A stretch of DNA of 64,000 nucleotides from Arenivirga flava (GCF_030161575.1 NZ_BSUL01000001.1:2833809-2897808), one strand, 5' to 3'. Numbered from the stretch's first letter, positions 34,597 to 44,289 are shown. A program made the numbers and translations. Notes: generated from the letters alone by a model not told the origin.

Positions 34597-36639
34597 ATGC
34601 TCGAGGGCATGACCCGCTTCGTCACCGGCCGCGCGCCGGCCTGGATCGTCCTCGTGCTCACCGTCCTCGTCGCGGGCGGCCTGTTCGCCCTCGGCACGGG
34701 GGCGAGCGGCACGCAGACACCCGAGAGCGGGCTGCCCGACGCCTCCGAGTCCGCCCGCGCCGCCGCGATCGTCGACGACCTCGACGACGGCGACTCGAGC
34801 ACCGCCCTGCTCGTCTACACCCGCGAGGGCGCCGGGCGCGAGGGCGGCACCGTCGACGAGGCGGACCTGGCCGCGATCCGGCAGACCCTGCCGGCGCTGG
34901 GAGAGTTCGGCCAGCCGGTGCCCCCGCAGCTGGCCGAGGACGGCAGCAGCGCGCTCGTCGTGCTCGTCCTCGACGCCGAGCCGGACGTCGACCTGCAGGC
35001 CGAGCGGGCCGCCGGGATCCGCGACGCCGCCGCCGTCGACGGACTCACCCTGTACCTCTCCGGCCCCGAGGGCTTCGCCGTGGACGTCGCCGGCATCTTC
35101 GCCGGCGCCGACGTCACCCTGCTCATCTTCACCGCCGCGGTCGTCGCGGTGCTGCTGCTGGTCACCTACCGCAGCCCCGTCCTGTGGCTGGTGCCGCTCG
35201 CCGTCGTCGGTCTCGGCGACGCCCTGGCGGGCATCGTCGCGACCCGGGTCGCGGCGCTGTTCGAGATCACCCTCGACCCGTCCGTCAGGGGCATCCTCTC
35301 GGTGCTCGTCTTCGGCGCCGGCACGAACTACGCGCTGCTGCTCATCGCCCGCTACCGCGACGAGCTGCGCAAGCACGAGGACCGCCGCGAGGCCATGCGC
35401 CGCTCGCTCCGGGGCGCCGGCCCGGCGGTGCTCGCGAGCGGCTCCACCGTCGTGCTCGCCCTGTTCACGCTGCTGCTCGCGAGCCTCGGCTCCAACCGCG
35501 CGCTCGGCCTCGCCTGCGCGATCGGCGTGCTCGTCGCGATGGCCTTCGCGCTCATCGTGCTCCCGGCCGCGCTCGTGCAGTTCCCGCGCGGCATCTTCTG
35601 GCCGCTGGTGCCGGAGGTCGGCACCGAGCCCGCGGTCGAGCGCAGCGTCTGGGGCCGTCTCGGCCGTGGCGTCGCGAAGCGGCCCACCGCGGTCGCCGTG
35701 CTCGGCGTGCTCGTGCTGCTCGGCCTCGCGGCCGGCGGCCTCGGCGCGAAGACCGGCCTGTCGCAGACCGAGCGCTTCCTCGACACCCCCGACGCCGTCA
35801 TCGGCCAGGAGCTGCTGGCCGAGGGCTTCAGCCAGGGCGGCAGCGGCTCGCCGACCACGGTCGTCGTGCGCGCGGACGAAGCGGATGCGGCCGTCACCGC
35901 CGCCGAATCCGTCACGGGCGTCGTCTCCGTCGCCGAGCAGGCCGAGGGCACGAGCGGCGGCGACGACTGGACCGAGCTCTCTGTCGCCATCGAGGGCGAG
36001 CCGGAGTCGGATGCGGCGTTCGCGACGGTGGCCGACCTGCGCGAGGCGCTCCCCGCATCCGCTCTGGTGGGCGGTCTCGACGCGGAGGCGCTCGACGTCG
36101 CCGACGCGACCGCCGCCGACCAGGCGCTGCTGATCCCGCTCATCCTGGCGCTCGTCTTCGTCGTGCTCGTGGTGCTGCTGCGCGCGCTGCTCGCGCCGGT
36201 GCTGCTGCTCGTCACGGTGGTCGGCAGCTTCTTCGCGAGCGTCGGCGCCAGCTGGCTGCTCTTCCAGCACGTGTTCGGCTTCCCGGCCCTCGACGGCAAC
36301 GTGCTACTGCTGAGCTTCCTGTTCCTCGTGGCGCTGGGCGTGGACTACAACATCTTCCTGGTGACCCGGGCGCGCGAGGAGGCGGCGGAGCACGGCACCC
36401 GCGAGGGCATGGTGCGCGCGCTCGCGGCCACCGGCGGCGTCATCACGAGCGCGGGCGTCCTGCTCGCGGCCGTCTTCGCGGTGCTCGGGGTGCTGCCGCT
36501 CATCACGCTCACCCAGATCGGCATCATCGTCTGCGTCGGCGTGCTGCTCGACACCCTGCTGGTGCGCACGGTCATCGTGCCCGCGCTCGCGTTCCTCGCG
36601 GGCGAGCGCTTCTGGTGGCCCCGCAAGCGCCCGGCCTGA
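34597..36639 (+). CDS. MMPL family transporter (RND superfamily)
   Basis: A 680-residue inner-membrane protein with twelve predicted helices in two halves and two large extracytoplasmic loops. Family signatures include FGAGTNYALLLIARYRDEL in the first half and ALGVDYNIFLVTRAREEA in the second. MMPL proteins use the proton gradient to export lipids or drugs. An ATG at 34609 is an alternative start. Control by the divergent MarR gene is likely. Confidence 0.92.
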   Translation: MLEGMTRFVTGRAPAWIVLVLTVLVAGGLFALGTGASGTQTPESGLPDASESARAAAIVDDLDDGDSSTALLVYTREGAGREGGTVDEADLAAIRQTLPALGEFGQPVPPQLAEDGSSALVVLVLDAEPDVDLQAERAAGIRDAAAVDGLTLYLSGPEGFAVDVAGIFAGADVTLLIFTAAVVAVLLLVTYRSPVLWLVPLAVVGLGDALAGIVATRVAALFEITLDPSVRGILSVLVFGAGTNYALLLIARYRDELRKHEDRREAMRRSLRGAGPAVLASGSTVVLALFTLLLASLGSNRALGLACAIGVLVAMAFALIVLPAALVQFPRGIFWPLVPEVGTEPAVERSVWGRLGRGVAKRPTAVAVLGVLVLLGLAAGGLGAKTGLSQTERFLDTPDAVIGQELLAEGFSQGGSGSPTTVVVRADEADAAVTAAESVTGVVSVAEQAEGTSGGDDWTELSVAIEGEPESDAAFATVADLREALPASALVGGLDAEALDVADATAADQALLIPLILALVFVVLVVLLRALLAPVLLLVTVVGSFFASVGASWLLFQHVFGFPALDGNVLLLSFLFLVALGVDYNIFLVTRAREEAAEHGTREGMVRALAATGGVITSAGVLLAAVFAVLGVLPLITLTQIGIIVCVGVLLDTLLVRTVIVPALAFLAGERFWWPRKRPA

Positions 36640-36810
36640 TCCTGCGCCATATGGTCCGGAGGGCCGGGCCCGATCGCGGCGGGCTGATCGGGTCCGATCC
36701 GCGGAGCGCGTCGCTCACATGCGCGATCTTCTCCGACCCGCCGCACACCTTCCGTGCGATGGATCGCCCCGTGCACCGGAGCCGGTCCGCCGACTCAGCT
36801 CCCGTGGGCC

Positions 36811-36876
36811 GACTCAGCACCGAGGCGACAACTCAGCATCGCGTTCGCTGCTGACTCGTCGTCTCGATGCTGAGTC
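36811..36876 (+). repeat. 66-bp palindromic element, copy 3 of 3
   Basis: Left arm GACTCAGCACCGAGGCGACA..., right arm TGCTGACTCGTCGTCTCGAT..., 28 bases each with a few mismatches. Same length as the two copies 11 kb upstream. Confidence 0.88.
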
Positions 36877-36950
36877 AGCGCGATCCGTCCCGATCCGCCG
36901 GGTCCTGTCGGCGCCCCGGAGGCGGCGCCCCGCGGCATCCGCCCACGCCA

Positions 36951-36982
36951 CGCGGGTGCTACCATGCCGGTAGCACCCCGCG
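36951..36982 (+). other. hairpin in the rpsB leader
   Basis: CGCGGGTGCTACC pairs with GGTAGCACCCCGCG around a 5-base loop, with one bulged G. It may be a terminator of readthrough from upstream or an element of the rpsB leader; the sequence does not decide. Confidence 0.6.
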
Positions 36983-37143
36983 TGTCGGGGTGACTTCGCG
37001 TGCCCACCAGGCTCACCGCATCCACCGGTCTCCTCGAACGAGGAGCGGATGCGCGCCGGGCACCAGGATCCGCGGCCGTTCGGCCCGGGTAGACAACCGC
37101 AATCGACGCGCGAACGCGCGCGTCCAGAACAGGAGGCACGGCC

Positions 37144-38100
37144 ATGGCCGTCGTCACGATCCGCCAGCTGCTCGACAGCGGCGTCCACTTCGGACACCAG
37201 ACCCGCCGGTGGAACCCGAAGGTGAAGCGTTTCATCCTCACCGAGCGCTCGGGCATCCACATCATCGACCTGCAGAAGTCGCTGGGCTACATCGACAGCG
37301 CCTACGAGTTCGTCAAGGAGACGGTCGCCCGCGGCGGCACCGTGCTCTTCGTCGGCACCAAGAAGCAGGCCCAGGAGGCCATCGCCGAGCAGGCCAACCG
37401 CGTCGGCCAGCCCTACGTGAACCAGCGCTGGCTCGGCGGTCTGCTCACCAACTTCCAGACGGTCTCCAAGCGCCTCGCGCGCATGAAGGAGCTCGAGGAG
37501 CTCGACTTCGAGGGCACCACGAGCGGCTTCACCAAGAAGGAGCTGCTGATCAAGAAGCGCGAGCTCGACAAGCTGCACAAGACGCTCGGCGGCATCCGCA
37601 ACCTCACCAAGACCCCGTCCGCGATCTGGGTCGTCGACTCCAAGCGCGAGCACCTCGCGGTCGACGAGGCCAAGAAGCTCGGCATCCCCGTGATCGGCAT
37701 CCTCGACACGAACGCCGACCCCGACGAGCTGCAGTTCCCGATCCCGGGCAACGACGACGCGATCCGCTCGGTGGGCCTGCTCACCCGCATCATCGCCGAC
37801 GCCGCCGCCGAGGGCCTCATCGAGCGCCACCAGAAGCCGGAGGAGGGCGGCAACGTCTCCGCCGTCGAGCCGCTCGCCGAGTGGGAGCGCGAGCTCCTCG
37901 AGACCCCCGCCGAGTCCGAGGCGCCGGCCGCCGAGGCCACCCCGGCCGCCGACGAGGCCCCGGTCGGTGCGACCGTCGCCGAGAACGACGCCGACGCCCA
38001 GGTCGCGGCGAAGGCCGACGAGGCCGCGGACATCACGCCGGACCACGCTCCCGAGACCGCGGAGCAGGTCGAGGCGGCCGCCGAGGCCGAGGCGAAGTAA
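37144..38100 (+). CDS. rpsB: 30S ribosomal protein S2
   Basis: A 318-residue S2 protein: [20 protein letters not shown] at the start, [16 protein letters not shown], and [20 protein letters not shown]. It is longer than the usual 240-270 residues because of an acidic Ala/Glu tail of about 65 residues, as often seen in actinobacteria. The ribosome-binding site is AGGAGG. It is followed by tsf. Confidence 0.97.
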   Translation: MAVVTIRQLLDSGVHFGHQTRRWNPKVKRFILTERSGIHIIDLQKSLGYIDSAYEFVKETVARGGTVLFVGTKKQAQEAIAEQANRVGQPYVNQRWLGGLLTNFQTVSKRLARMKELEELDFEGTTSGFTKKELLIKKRELDKLHKTLGGIRNLTKTPSAIWVVDSKREHLAVDEAKKLGIPVIGILDTNADPDELQFPIPGNDDAIRSVGLLTRIIADAAAEGLIERHQKPEEGGNVSAVEPLAEWERELLETPAESEAPAAEATPAADEAPVGATVAENDADAQVAAKADEAADITPDHAPETAEQVEAAAEAEAK

Positions 38101-38118
38101 TCCAGTCGTCATGACGAC

Positions 38119-38159
38119 GGATGCGGCCGGTCGGGGAGCATCCCCGGCCGGCCGCATCC
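38119..38159 (+). terminator. hairpin between rpsB and tsf, built on a GGATGC/GCATCC pair
   Basis: GGATGCGGCCGGTCGGGG pairs with CCCCGGCCGGCCGCATCC with one mismatch. It starts 18 bases after the rpsB stop and probably reduces readthrough into tsf. Confidence 0.75.
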
Positions 38160-38202
38160 ATCTCAGCCATCAGAACGAATCATCAGAGTTAGGGAAAGCC
38201 GA

Positions 38203-39030
38203 ATGGCAAACTTCAACGTCGCCGACGTCAAGGTCCTGCGCGAGCGCACCGGCGCCGGCATGGTCGACAGCAAGAACGCCCTGGTCGAGGCCGAGGGTGA
38301 CATCGAGAAGGCCATCGAGATCCTGCGCCTCAAGGGCCTCAAGCAGGTCTCGAAGCGCGAGGACCGCTCCACGAGCGAGGGCCTGGTCGCCGCGAAGACC
38401 GTCGAGGGTGCCACCACGATCATCGAGCTCGGCACCGAGACCGACTTCGTCGCCAAGAACGAGAAGTTCATCGCCCTGGCCGACAAGGTTCTCGAGGCCG
38501 TCGCCGCCGCCGGCGCCGGCTCGCTCGAGGAGGCGCTCGCTGCCCCGGGTGGCCGCGGCACCGTCGCGGACCTCATCACCGACGAGGCCGCGATCCTCGG
38601 CGAGAAGATCGAGCTGCGCAAGGTCGCCCGCGTCGAGGGCCAGGAGTTCGCGGTCTACCTGCACAAGACCAGCAAGGACCTGCCCCCGCAGGTCGGCGTG
38701 GTCGTGGCCTACACCGGCTCGGACGCCGACACCGCTCGCGGCATCGCGCAGCACGTCGCCATGTTCGACCCGGCCTTCCTGTCGCGCGACGAGGTGCCGG
38801 CCGACGCCGTCGAGAACGAGCGCCGCATCGTTACCGAGATCGCGACCGCCGAGGGCAAGCCCGAGGCCGCGCTGCCGAAGATCATCGAGGGTCGCCTGAC
38901 CGGATTCTTCAAGGAGCGCGTGCTGCTCGACCAGGGCTACGCCAAGGACAGCAAGGTCGCCGTTGCGAAGATCCTCGACGACGCCGGTCTCGCCGTGCAG
39001 TCGTTCGTGCGCTTCAAGGTCGGCGCGTAA
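38203..39030 (+). CDS. tsf: elongation factor Ts
   Basis: A 275-residue nucleotide-exchange factor for EF-Tu. It has VKVLRERTGAGMVDSKNALV at the start and GTETDFVAKNEKF, the two EF-Ts signatures. Length is standard for actinobacteria. A strong hairpin follows. Confidence 0.97.
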   Translation: MANFNVADVKVLRERTGAGMVDSKNALVEAEGDIEKAIEILRLKGLKQVSKREDRSTSEGLVAAKTVEGATTIIELGTETDFVAKNEKFIALADKVLEAVAAAGAGSLEEALAAPGGRGTVADLITDEAAILGEKIELRKVARVEGQEFAVYLHKTSKDLPPQVGVVVAYTGSDADTARGIAQHVAMFDPAFLSRDEVPADAVENERRIVTEIATAEGKPEAALPKIIEGRLTGFFKERVLLDQGYAKDSKVAVAKILDDAGLAVQSFVRFKVGA

Positions 39031-39041
39031 GCGACGTCCTC

Positions 39042-39078
39042 ACGAGGGCCCGGCAGCGTCTCGCTGCCGGGCCCTCGT
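39042..39078 (+). terminator. terminator hairpin after tsf
   Basis: A perfect 17-bp inverted repeat (ACGAGGGCCCGGCAGCG / CGCTGCCGGGCCCTCGT) with a TCT loop, 11 bases after the tsf stop. Confidence 0.88.
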
Positions 39079-39112
39079 CCGTCCCCGCAGCGTCGTCGGG
39101 GCGGTGCTGCGA

Positions 39113-39137
39113 GCGGATGCGCGGACCCCGCATCCGC
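39113..39137. repeat. inverted GCGGATGCG pair before pyrH
   Basis: GCGGATGCG and CGCATCCGC pair perfectly around a 7-base loop, just upstream of TATCCT (39145-39150), a possible -10 box of pyrH. Confidence 0.75.
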
Positions 39138-39204
39138 GACCCCCTATCCTTGTGAAGGTGCCCGCGGCAGCGGCGCCCCAGTTCGACCAGGAGGAGCAGC
39201 CGCC

Positions 39205-39939
39205 ATGAACGCCCACATCCCCACCCCCGAGGACACCGGCCGTCGACGCGTGCTGCTGAAGCTCTCCGGCGAGGCCTTCGGCGGCGGCCAGCTCGGCGTG
39301 AACCCCGACACGATCAACGCGATCGCCCGCGAGATCGCCGAGGCCGCGAAGTCGGTCGAGATCGCGATCGTCGTCGGCGGCGGCAACTTCTTCCGCGGCG
39401 CCGAGCTCAGCCAGCGCGGCATGGACCGCAGCCGCGCCGACTACATGGGCATGCTGGGCACCGTCATGAACGCCCTCGCCCTGCAGGACTTCCTCGAGCA
39501 GGCCGGCGCGGAGACCCGCGTGCAGTCGGCCATCGAGATGACCCAGGTCGCCGAGCCGTACATCCCGCGCAAGGCCGTGCGCCACCTGGAGAAGGGCCGC
39601 ATCGTCATCTTCGGCGCCGGCGCGGGCCTGCCCTACTTCTCCACCGACACGGTCGCCGCGCAGCGCGCGCTCGAGATCGGCGCCGACGCCGTGCTGGTGG
39701 CCAAGAACGGCGTCGACGGCGTCTACTCCGCCGACCCGCGCACCGACCCGACCGCGGTCAAGCTCGACGAGCTGACCTACCAGGACGCGCTGGTGCGCGG
39801 TCTCAAGGTCGTCGACTCGACCGCCTTCAGCCTCTGCATGGACAACCGGATCGACATGGTCGTCTTCGGGATGGAGCCCGGCGGCAACGTCGCGGCCGCC
39901 ATCCGGGGCGACAGCATCGGCACGCTCGTCCGCAGCTGA
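39205..39939 (+). CDS. pyrH: uridylate kinase
   Basis: A 244-residue amino-acid-kinase-fold enzyme that makes UDP from UMP. Signatures are [47 protein letters not shown] and [19 protein letters not shown]. The ribosome-binding site is AGGAGGAG. It lies between tsf and frr as in almost all bacteria. Confidence 0.97.
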   Translation: MNAHIPTPEDTGRRRVLLKLSGEAFGGGQLGVNPDTINAIAREIAEAAKSVEIAIVVGGGNFFRGAELSQRGMDRSRADYMGMLGTVMNALALQDFLEQAGAETRVQSAIEMTQVAEPYIPRKAVRHLEKGRIVIFGAGAGLPYFSTDTVAAQRALEIGADAVLVAKNGVDGVYSADPRTDPTAVKLDELTYQDALVRGLKVVDSTAFSLCMDNRIDMVVFGMEPGGNVAAAIRGDSIGTLVRS

Positions 39940-39995
39940 ACGCCCCGGGTCGCCCAGGGCGGCCTGGCTACGATGGAACCGAACGAAGGAGCACC

Positions 39996-40550
39996 ATGAT
40001 CGCGGATGTGCTGTCCGACACCAAGGACAAGATGAGCAAGGCCGTCGAGGTCGCCAAGGACGACTTCGGCACCGTGCGCACGGGACGGGCCAACCCGGCC
40101 CTGTACCAGAAGGTCCTCGTCGACTACTACGGCAGCCCGACTCCGCTCGGCCAGCTCGCCGGCTTCCAGCAGCCCGAGGCGCGCGTGCTCGTGATCACGC
40201 CCTTCGACAAGTCCGCGCTCAAGGACATCGAGAAGGCGCTCGTCGCCGCCTCGCACCTCGGCGGCAACGTCAGCAACGACGGCACGATCATCCGCACCGT
40301 GCTGCCCGAGCTCACCGAGGAGCGCCGCAAGGAGTACGTGAAGCTCGCCCGCGACAAGGGCGAGGCCGCCCGCGTGGTCGTGCGCAACCTGCGCCGCAAG
40401 GGCAAGGACGACCTCGACGCGCTCAAGAACGAGGTCGGCGAGGACGAGATCGCCCGGGCTGAGAAGGAGCTCGACGCGGCGACGAAGTCGACGATCGACG
40501 CCATCGACGAGGCGCTGAAGAAGAAGGAAACCGAGCTGCTCGCGGTCTGA
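39996..40550 (+). CDS. frr: ribosome recycling factor
   Basis: A 184-residue protein that splits post-termination ribosomes with EF-G. Core motifs are [32 protein letters not shown] and [22 protein letters not shown] -10-like box lies at 39969-39974, so frr may have its own promoter. Confidence 0.97.
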   Translation: MIADVLSDTKDKMSKAVEVAKDDFGTVRTGRANPALYQKVLVDYYGSPTPLGQLAGFQQPEARVLVITPFDKSALKDIEKALVAASHLGGNVSNDGTIIRTVLPELTEERRKEYVKLARDKGEAARVVVRNLRRKGKDDLDALKNEVGEDEIARAEKELDAATKSTIDAIDEALKKKETELLAV

Positions 40551-40571
40551 GCGCTCGAACGAGGGGTGGGG

Positions 40572-41654
40572 ATGTCGGAACCGTCCGATGACGGCCGTGG
40601 AGTCGAGGGCGCCGCGCCGCCATCGGTCGACCCCGTGAACGCGTCCGATCCGACGGCCGCGGCGCCCGCCCTCGAACCGCATCCGCAGGACCCCGGCGCC
40701 GTCGCCCACGCGCAGCGCCGGGGCACGCGCGCCGAGTTCGAGCAGTTCGCGCAGGACCGTCGCGCCGAGATCGAGGCGCAGCTGGTCGCCAAGCGGGCGC
40801 AGCTCGACGCCGTGAACGAGCGGATCGAGGCCCGCACCGGCCGCAACCTCATCATGGCGATCGTCATCGGCGTCGCGCTCGGCGGCAGCATGCTGCTGAG
40901 CCTCGTCTTCGTCAAAGAGCTGTTCATGCTCGTGGCGGTCGTGCTCATCGCGTTCACCACCTCCGAGCTCTCGACGGCCCTGCGGGCGGCGGGGCGCGAC
41001 GTGCCCCGCATCCCGACCGTGGTCGGCGGCGTGCTGGTCGTGCCCGCGGCCTGGTTCTTCGAGGGGCCGGGGCAGTGGTACGGCGTGCTCGGCGCGATCG
41101 CGCTGGTCAGCGTCTGGCGACTGGTCGAGACGGCCGTGCCGACCGCGCGGGCCACCCGGCGCAACCTCGTGCTCGATCTCGCCGCGGGCGCCTTCGTGCA
41201 GGCGTACATCACCCTGCTCGGCACCTTCGCCGTGCGGCTCACAGCCGCGGAGGGCGGCCAGTGGTGGACGCTGGGCTTCATCATCCTCGTGGTGCTCGTC
41301 GACACGGGCGCGTACGCGAGCGGGCTGCTGTTCGGCAAGCACCCGATGGCGCCCCGGATCAGCCCGAAGAAGACGTGGGAGGGCACGATCGGCGCCACGC
41401 TGATCACCCTCGTCGGCGGTGTGCTCATCGCGCAGTTCATGCTCGGCCAGCCCTGGTGGGTCGGCCTGGTCCTGGGCGGTTCGATCGTGGTCGCTGCCAC
41501 GATCGGCGACCTCAGCGAGTCGCTCATCAAGCGCGACCTCGGGGTCAAGGACATGAGCACGTGGCTGCCCGGCCACGGCGGCTTCCTCGACCGGCTCGAC
41601 TCGCTGTTCCCCTCCGCGGTGATCGCATATGCGATCTTCCTGCTGGTGGCATGA
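40572..41654 (+). CDS. cdsA: phosphatidate cytidylyltransferase
   Basis: A 360-residue membrane enzyme that makes CDP-diacylglycerol from phosphatidate and CTP. A cytoplasmic Ala/Pro/Glu-rich N-terminus of about 95 residues precedes about eight helices. The CDS signature is split over SPKKTWEGTIGA and IGDLSESLIKRDLGVKDM, with DRLDS at the end. The ATG at 40572 follows a GAGGGG ribosome-binding site. rlmN, the common next gene in actinobacteria, is not present here. Confidence 0.95.
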   Translation: MSEPSDDGRGVEGAAPPSVDPVNASDPTAAAPALEPHPQDPGAVAHAQRRGTRAEFEQFAQDRRAEIEAQLVAKRAQLDAVNERIEARTGRNLIMAIVIGVALGGSMLLSLVFVKELFMLVAVVLIAFTTSELSTALRAAGRDVPRIPTVVGGVLVVPAAWFFEGPGQWYGVLGAIALVSVWRLVETAVPTARATRRNLVLDLAAGAFVQAYITLLGTFAVRLTAAEGGQWWTLGFIILVVLVDTGAYASGLLFGKHPMAPRISPKKTWEGTIGATLITLVGGVLIAQFMLGQPWWVGLVLGGSIVVAATIGDLSESLIKRDLGVKDMSTWLPGHGGFLDRLDSLFPSAVIAYAIFLLVA

Positions 41655-41661
41655 TGGTGCC

Positions 41662-42216
41662 GTGACCGACACCTTCCCCCGCGTGCGCAAGCACGAGCGC
41701 GGTTACGCCGCCGAGGAGGTCGAGGAGTTCCTCGCCCGGGCCCGTGAGGCCTACGCCGCCCCGCGGGGCGAGCAGACCGCGATCGGCGCCCAGCAGATCC
41801 GCGACACCACCTTCACCATCGTGCGCCGCGGCTACTCCGCGACCCACGTCGACGCCGCGCTCGAGCGGCTCGAGGACGCCTTCGCGACCCGCGAGCGCGA
41901 GCGTGCGCTGCACGCCGACGAGGTGGGCTGGTACGGCGACGCCCGCGGCCTCGCGCAGATCGTGCTCGACCGCCTCTCCCGGCCGGCCGGCCAGCGCTTC
42001 GCGCGCTCCAGCGTCTTCGCGCAGGGGTACCGCCGCCGCGACGTCGACCGCTTCGCCAACCGCATCTCGCGGTACCTCGAGAACGGCAAGCCGCTGAACC
42101 TCGAGGATGTGCGGACGGTCACCTTCCGCGCCCAGCGCGGGGGCTACCGGGAGCGCCAGGTGGACTACCTGCTCGACAGCGTCGTCTCGGTGATGCTGGC
42201 CGTGCGCGCTTCTTGA
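41662..42216 (+). CDS. DivIVA-domain-like protein
   Basis: A 184-residue protein with four copies of a short DivIVA-type motif: ERGYAAEEVEEFLARAREAY, RRGYSATHVDAALERLEDAF, AQGYRRRDVDRFANRISRYL and RGGYRERQVDYLLDSVVSVM. DivIVA-like proteins mark poles or septa in actinobacteria. This repeated form next to cdsA is known in Microbacteriaceae but uncharacterised as far as I know. GTG start, 7 bases after the cdsA stop. Confidence 0.75.
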   Translation: MTDTFPRVRKHERGYAAEEVEEFLARAREAYAAPRGEQTAIGAQQIRDTTFTIVRRGYSATHVDAALERLEDAFATRERERALHADEVGWYGDARGLAQIVLDRLSRPAGQRFARSSVFAQGYRRRDVDRFANRISRYLENGKPLNLEDVRTVTFRAQRGGYRERQVDYLLDSVVSVMLAVRAS

Positions 42217-42288
42217 GCGAATCCGGATCCCGGCGTCCGGGAACCGTCCAGGTGCATCCGTTCACCGATTTGTTACCATTGGGGCACT

Positions 42289-43011
42289 GTGGGTAAGCAT
42301 GCACTGACGCGCGTCCCCCAGACCGACCCGAGCTCGACCCGACGGGGACTGGTCCGTGGCGGCGCCCAAGCGACCATCAGGCCGACGCGCGCGAGCGCGG
42401 CGACGGCCTCCATCATCGACCGCCGGGGCAACCCGGCACAGCGTTTCGGGTTCGTCATGTTCGCGGTCACCGCGCTCGTGGCCGCACTCTTCGTGAGCCC
42501 GGAGCCGACCGCGTACGCGACCGCCATGTCGGCCGAGTGGCGGCCGCAGGCGCAGAGCGTCGAGGTCTCGGCCACGGCCAGCGCCGAGGTCGTCCGCGAC
42601 GGCTTCACGTACACCGAGCCGGAGCCCGAGCCCGTCGTGGTCGCACCGACCACGGGCAGCACCGGCGGCAGTGGCAGCGGTGTGGCTCCGGTGGCCGGGA
42701 CGCCCGACCCGGGCAGCGCCAAGGCGATCGCCGCCGACATGGTGGCCGCCCGCGGCTGGGGCACCGACCAGTACGACTGCCTCGTCTCCCTGTGGAACAA
42801 GGAGTCCGGCTGGAACGTCTATGCCCACAACACCTCGAGCGGTGCCTACGGCATCCCGCAGGCGCTGCCGGGCAGCAAGATGGCCTCGGTCGGCGGCGAC
42901 TGGGCGTCGAACCCCGCGACCCAGATCACCTGGGGCCTCGGCTACATCTCGGGGCGCTACGGCACGCCATGCGGTGCCTGGGCCAAGTCGCAGGCCTCCG
43001 GCTGGTACTGA
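42289..43011 (+). CDS. secreted lytic-transglycosylase-like protein
   Basis: A 240-residue protein with a long basic N-terminus, a transmembrane or signal segment (about 55-75), a Thr/Pro/Glu/Gly-rich linker and a C-terminal domain of about 90 residues. That domain, with YDCLVSLWNKESGWNVYAHN and SGAYGIPQALPGSKM, is the transglycosylase-like (Slt70-related) module of many actinobacterial wall enzymes; the catalytic Glu is in NKESGW. It probably remodels peptidoglycan. TTGTTACCAT before the gene may include its -10 box. Confidence 0.82.
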   Translation: MGKHALTRVPQTDPSSTRRGLVRGGAQATIRPTRASAATASIIDRRGNPAQRFGFVMFAVTALVAALFVSPEPTAYATAMSAEWRPQAQSVEVSATASAEVVRDGFTYTEPEPEPVVVAPTTGSTGGSGSGVAPVAGTPDPGSAKAIAADMVAARGWGTDQYDCLVSLWNKESGWNVYAHNTSSGAYGIPQALPGSKMASVGGDWASNPATQITWGLGYISGRYGTPCGAWAKSQASGWY

Positions 43012-43028
43012 CCCCGCAGCAGCTTCCC

Positions 43029-43064
43029 CGAACGGGCCGTCCTCGCACGAGGGCGGCCCGTTCG
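43029..43064 (+). terminator. terminator hairpin after the transglycosylase-like gene
   Basis: CGAACGGGCCGTCCTCG pairs with CGAGGGCGGCCCGTTCG apart from a central mismatch, 17 bases after the stop. Confidence 0.85.
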
Positions 43065-43103
43065 CGTATGCGCCGCGGCTGCCGCGCGTGCTCTCGTTCA
43101 GTG

Positions 43104-43167
43104 TTGGGGCGGTTCGGCGACGTCGGGGCATGCGTCCGCACGCCCCGATGTCGCCGAACCGCCCCAA
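43104..43167 (+). repeat. 64-bp palindromic element, copy 2 of 2
   Basis: Runs from TTGGGGCGGTTCGGCGACG to TCGCCGAACCGCCCC plus AA. Same length as the copy at 15389-15452, with the same central GGGGCATGCG...CCGCACGCCCC. It follows a terminator. Confidence 0.82.
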
Positions 43168-43229
43168 CGCGGGCGCCGTGGGGCGGGCGCGTGGGGCGGG
43201 GTGCAGGGTCGCTGTCTAGACTCGAGGGC

Positions 43230-43529
43230 ATGCCCCGCTCGAACCGACCCCGTCGTCGCGCGGGCGGAGGGCACGCCGAGCCGGAGCGCGACATCGAGAG
43301 CGTGCTCATGGGCAACCGCCGCACCGAGAGCCGTCGGGGCCAGGCGTTCAGCGTGCAGCCGATCTCCGCGGCGAAGGCCGTGAAGGCCTACAGCTGCCCC
43401 GGCTGCGGCGGCGCGATCGAGGCCGGGGTCGCGCACCTGGTGGTGTGGCGCATGGACGGCGTGCTGGGCGACGCGGCGGACCTCGCCGCGCGCCGGCATT
43501 GGCACGAGCACTGCTGGAGGACCGCATGA
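43230..43529 (+). CDS. small zinc-ribbon-like protein
   Basis: A 99-residue basic protein with CPGCGGAIEAG and HWHEHCW, a probable CxxC...HxxxC zinc site. Homologues in actinobacteria are often labelled ATP/GTP-binding protein without evidence. It is coupled by a four-base overlap to the alpha/beta-hydrolase gene, a common pairing. Role unknown. Confidence 0.7.
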   Translation: MPRSNRPRRRAGGGHAEPERDIESVLMGNRRTESRRGQAFSVQPISAAKAVKAYSCPGCGGAIEAGVAHLVVWRMDGVLGDAADLAARRHWHEHCWRTA

Positions 43530-44235
43530 CCGAGATCCGCGGCGGCGTGGAGCTGCCCGCCCTGCGCGAGGACGTCGAGCTGCGCACGGCCGACGGCCTG
43601 ACGCTCGTCGGCGAGCTGGCCGTGCCCGAGGGGCGCCCGCCGGCCGCGACGCTCGTGTGCCTGCATCCGCTGCCCACGCACGGCGGTTTCATGGACTCGC
43701 ACATCCTGCGCAAGGCCGCGGCCCGGCTGCCCGAGCTCGCCGACCTGGCCGTGCTGCGCTTCAACTTCCGCGGCGTGGAGTCGCCGCGCGGTCGCAGCGA
43801 GGGCGCGTTCGGCGAGGGCGACGACGAGCGGCACGACCTCGCCGCGGCGATGGACCTCGTCGCCGAGCGCGGCCTGCCGCATCCGTGGCTGCTGGGCTGG
43901 TCGTTCGGCACCGAGGTGGCGCTCAAGCACGGCCGCGCGCATCCGATCGTCGGCGCCGTGCTGCTCTCGCCGCCGCTGCACCGCACGAGCGACGCCGAGC
44001 TCGCCGCCTGGGCCGGCAGCGGCGAGCGCCTCGGCGTCATCGTGCCCGAGCTCGACGACTACCTGCGCCCCGCCGAGGCGGCCGAGCGCTTCGCCGTCGT
44101 GCCGGAGGCGCAGCTGACCGGCGTCGAGGGCGCCAAGCACCTGTGGGTGGGGAGACCCAGACCCGTCAGGCGCTCACGGAGATCCTGCGCGTCGTGCGCC
44201 CCGAGGCGCTGCCGCTGCCGACCAGCTGGCCCTGA
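43526..44235 (+). CDS. alpha/beta-hydrolase fold protein, single frameshift
   Basis: About 236 residues once corrected. Family features are LVCLHPLPTHGGFMDSHILR, VLRFNFRGVESPRGRSEG and the nucleophile elbow GWSFGTEVAL. The frame breaks at the G-run 44149-44152; one extra G gives KHLWVGETQTRQALTEILRV and a normal C-terminus. The histidine of the catalytic triad is probably in GAKHLW. Substrate unknown. The ATG overlaps the preceding stop. Confidence 0.85.
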
Positions 44236-44254
44236 GCGGCTCGTCGCCGACCCG

Positions 44255-44280
44255 GCGAGCGGATGCGCGCATCCGCTCGC
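44255..44280. terminator. 26-bp perfect palindrome of GCGGATGC between convergent genes
   Basis: GCGAGCGGATGCG followed at once by CGCATCCGCTCGC. It lies between the convergent hydrolase and AI-2E-type genes, 19 and 9 bases from their stops, and probably serves as a terminator for both. Confidence 0.75.
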
Positions 44281-44289
44281 TCCGACCGG

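Larger units (their letters stand above)
36640..37143. other. 504-base region upstream of rpsB
   Basis: No gene is supported. It contains the third 66-bp palindrome, a strong hairpin at 36951-36982, a GCGGATGC octamer near 37044 and the ribosome-binding site AGGAGG just before rpsB. Transcription of rpsB probably starts in the second half; TACCAT inside the hairpin could be a -10 box. Confidence 0.6.
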
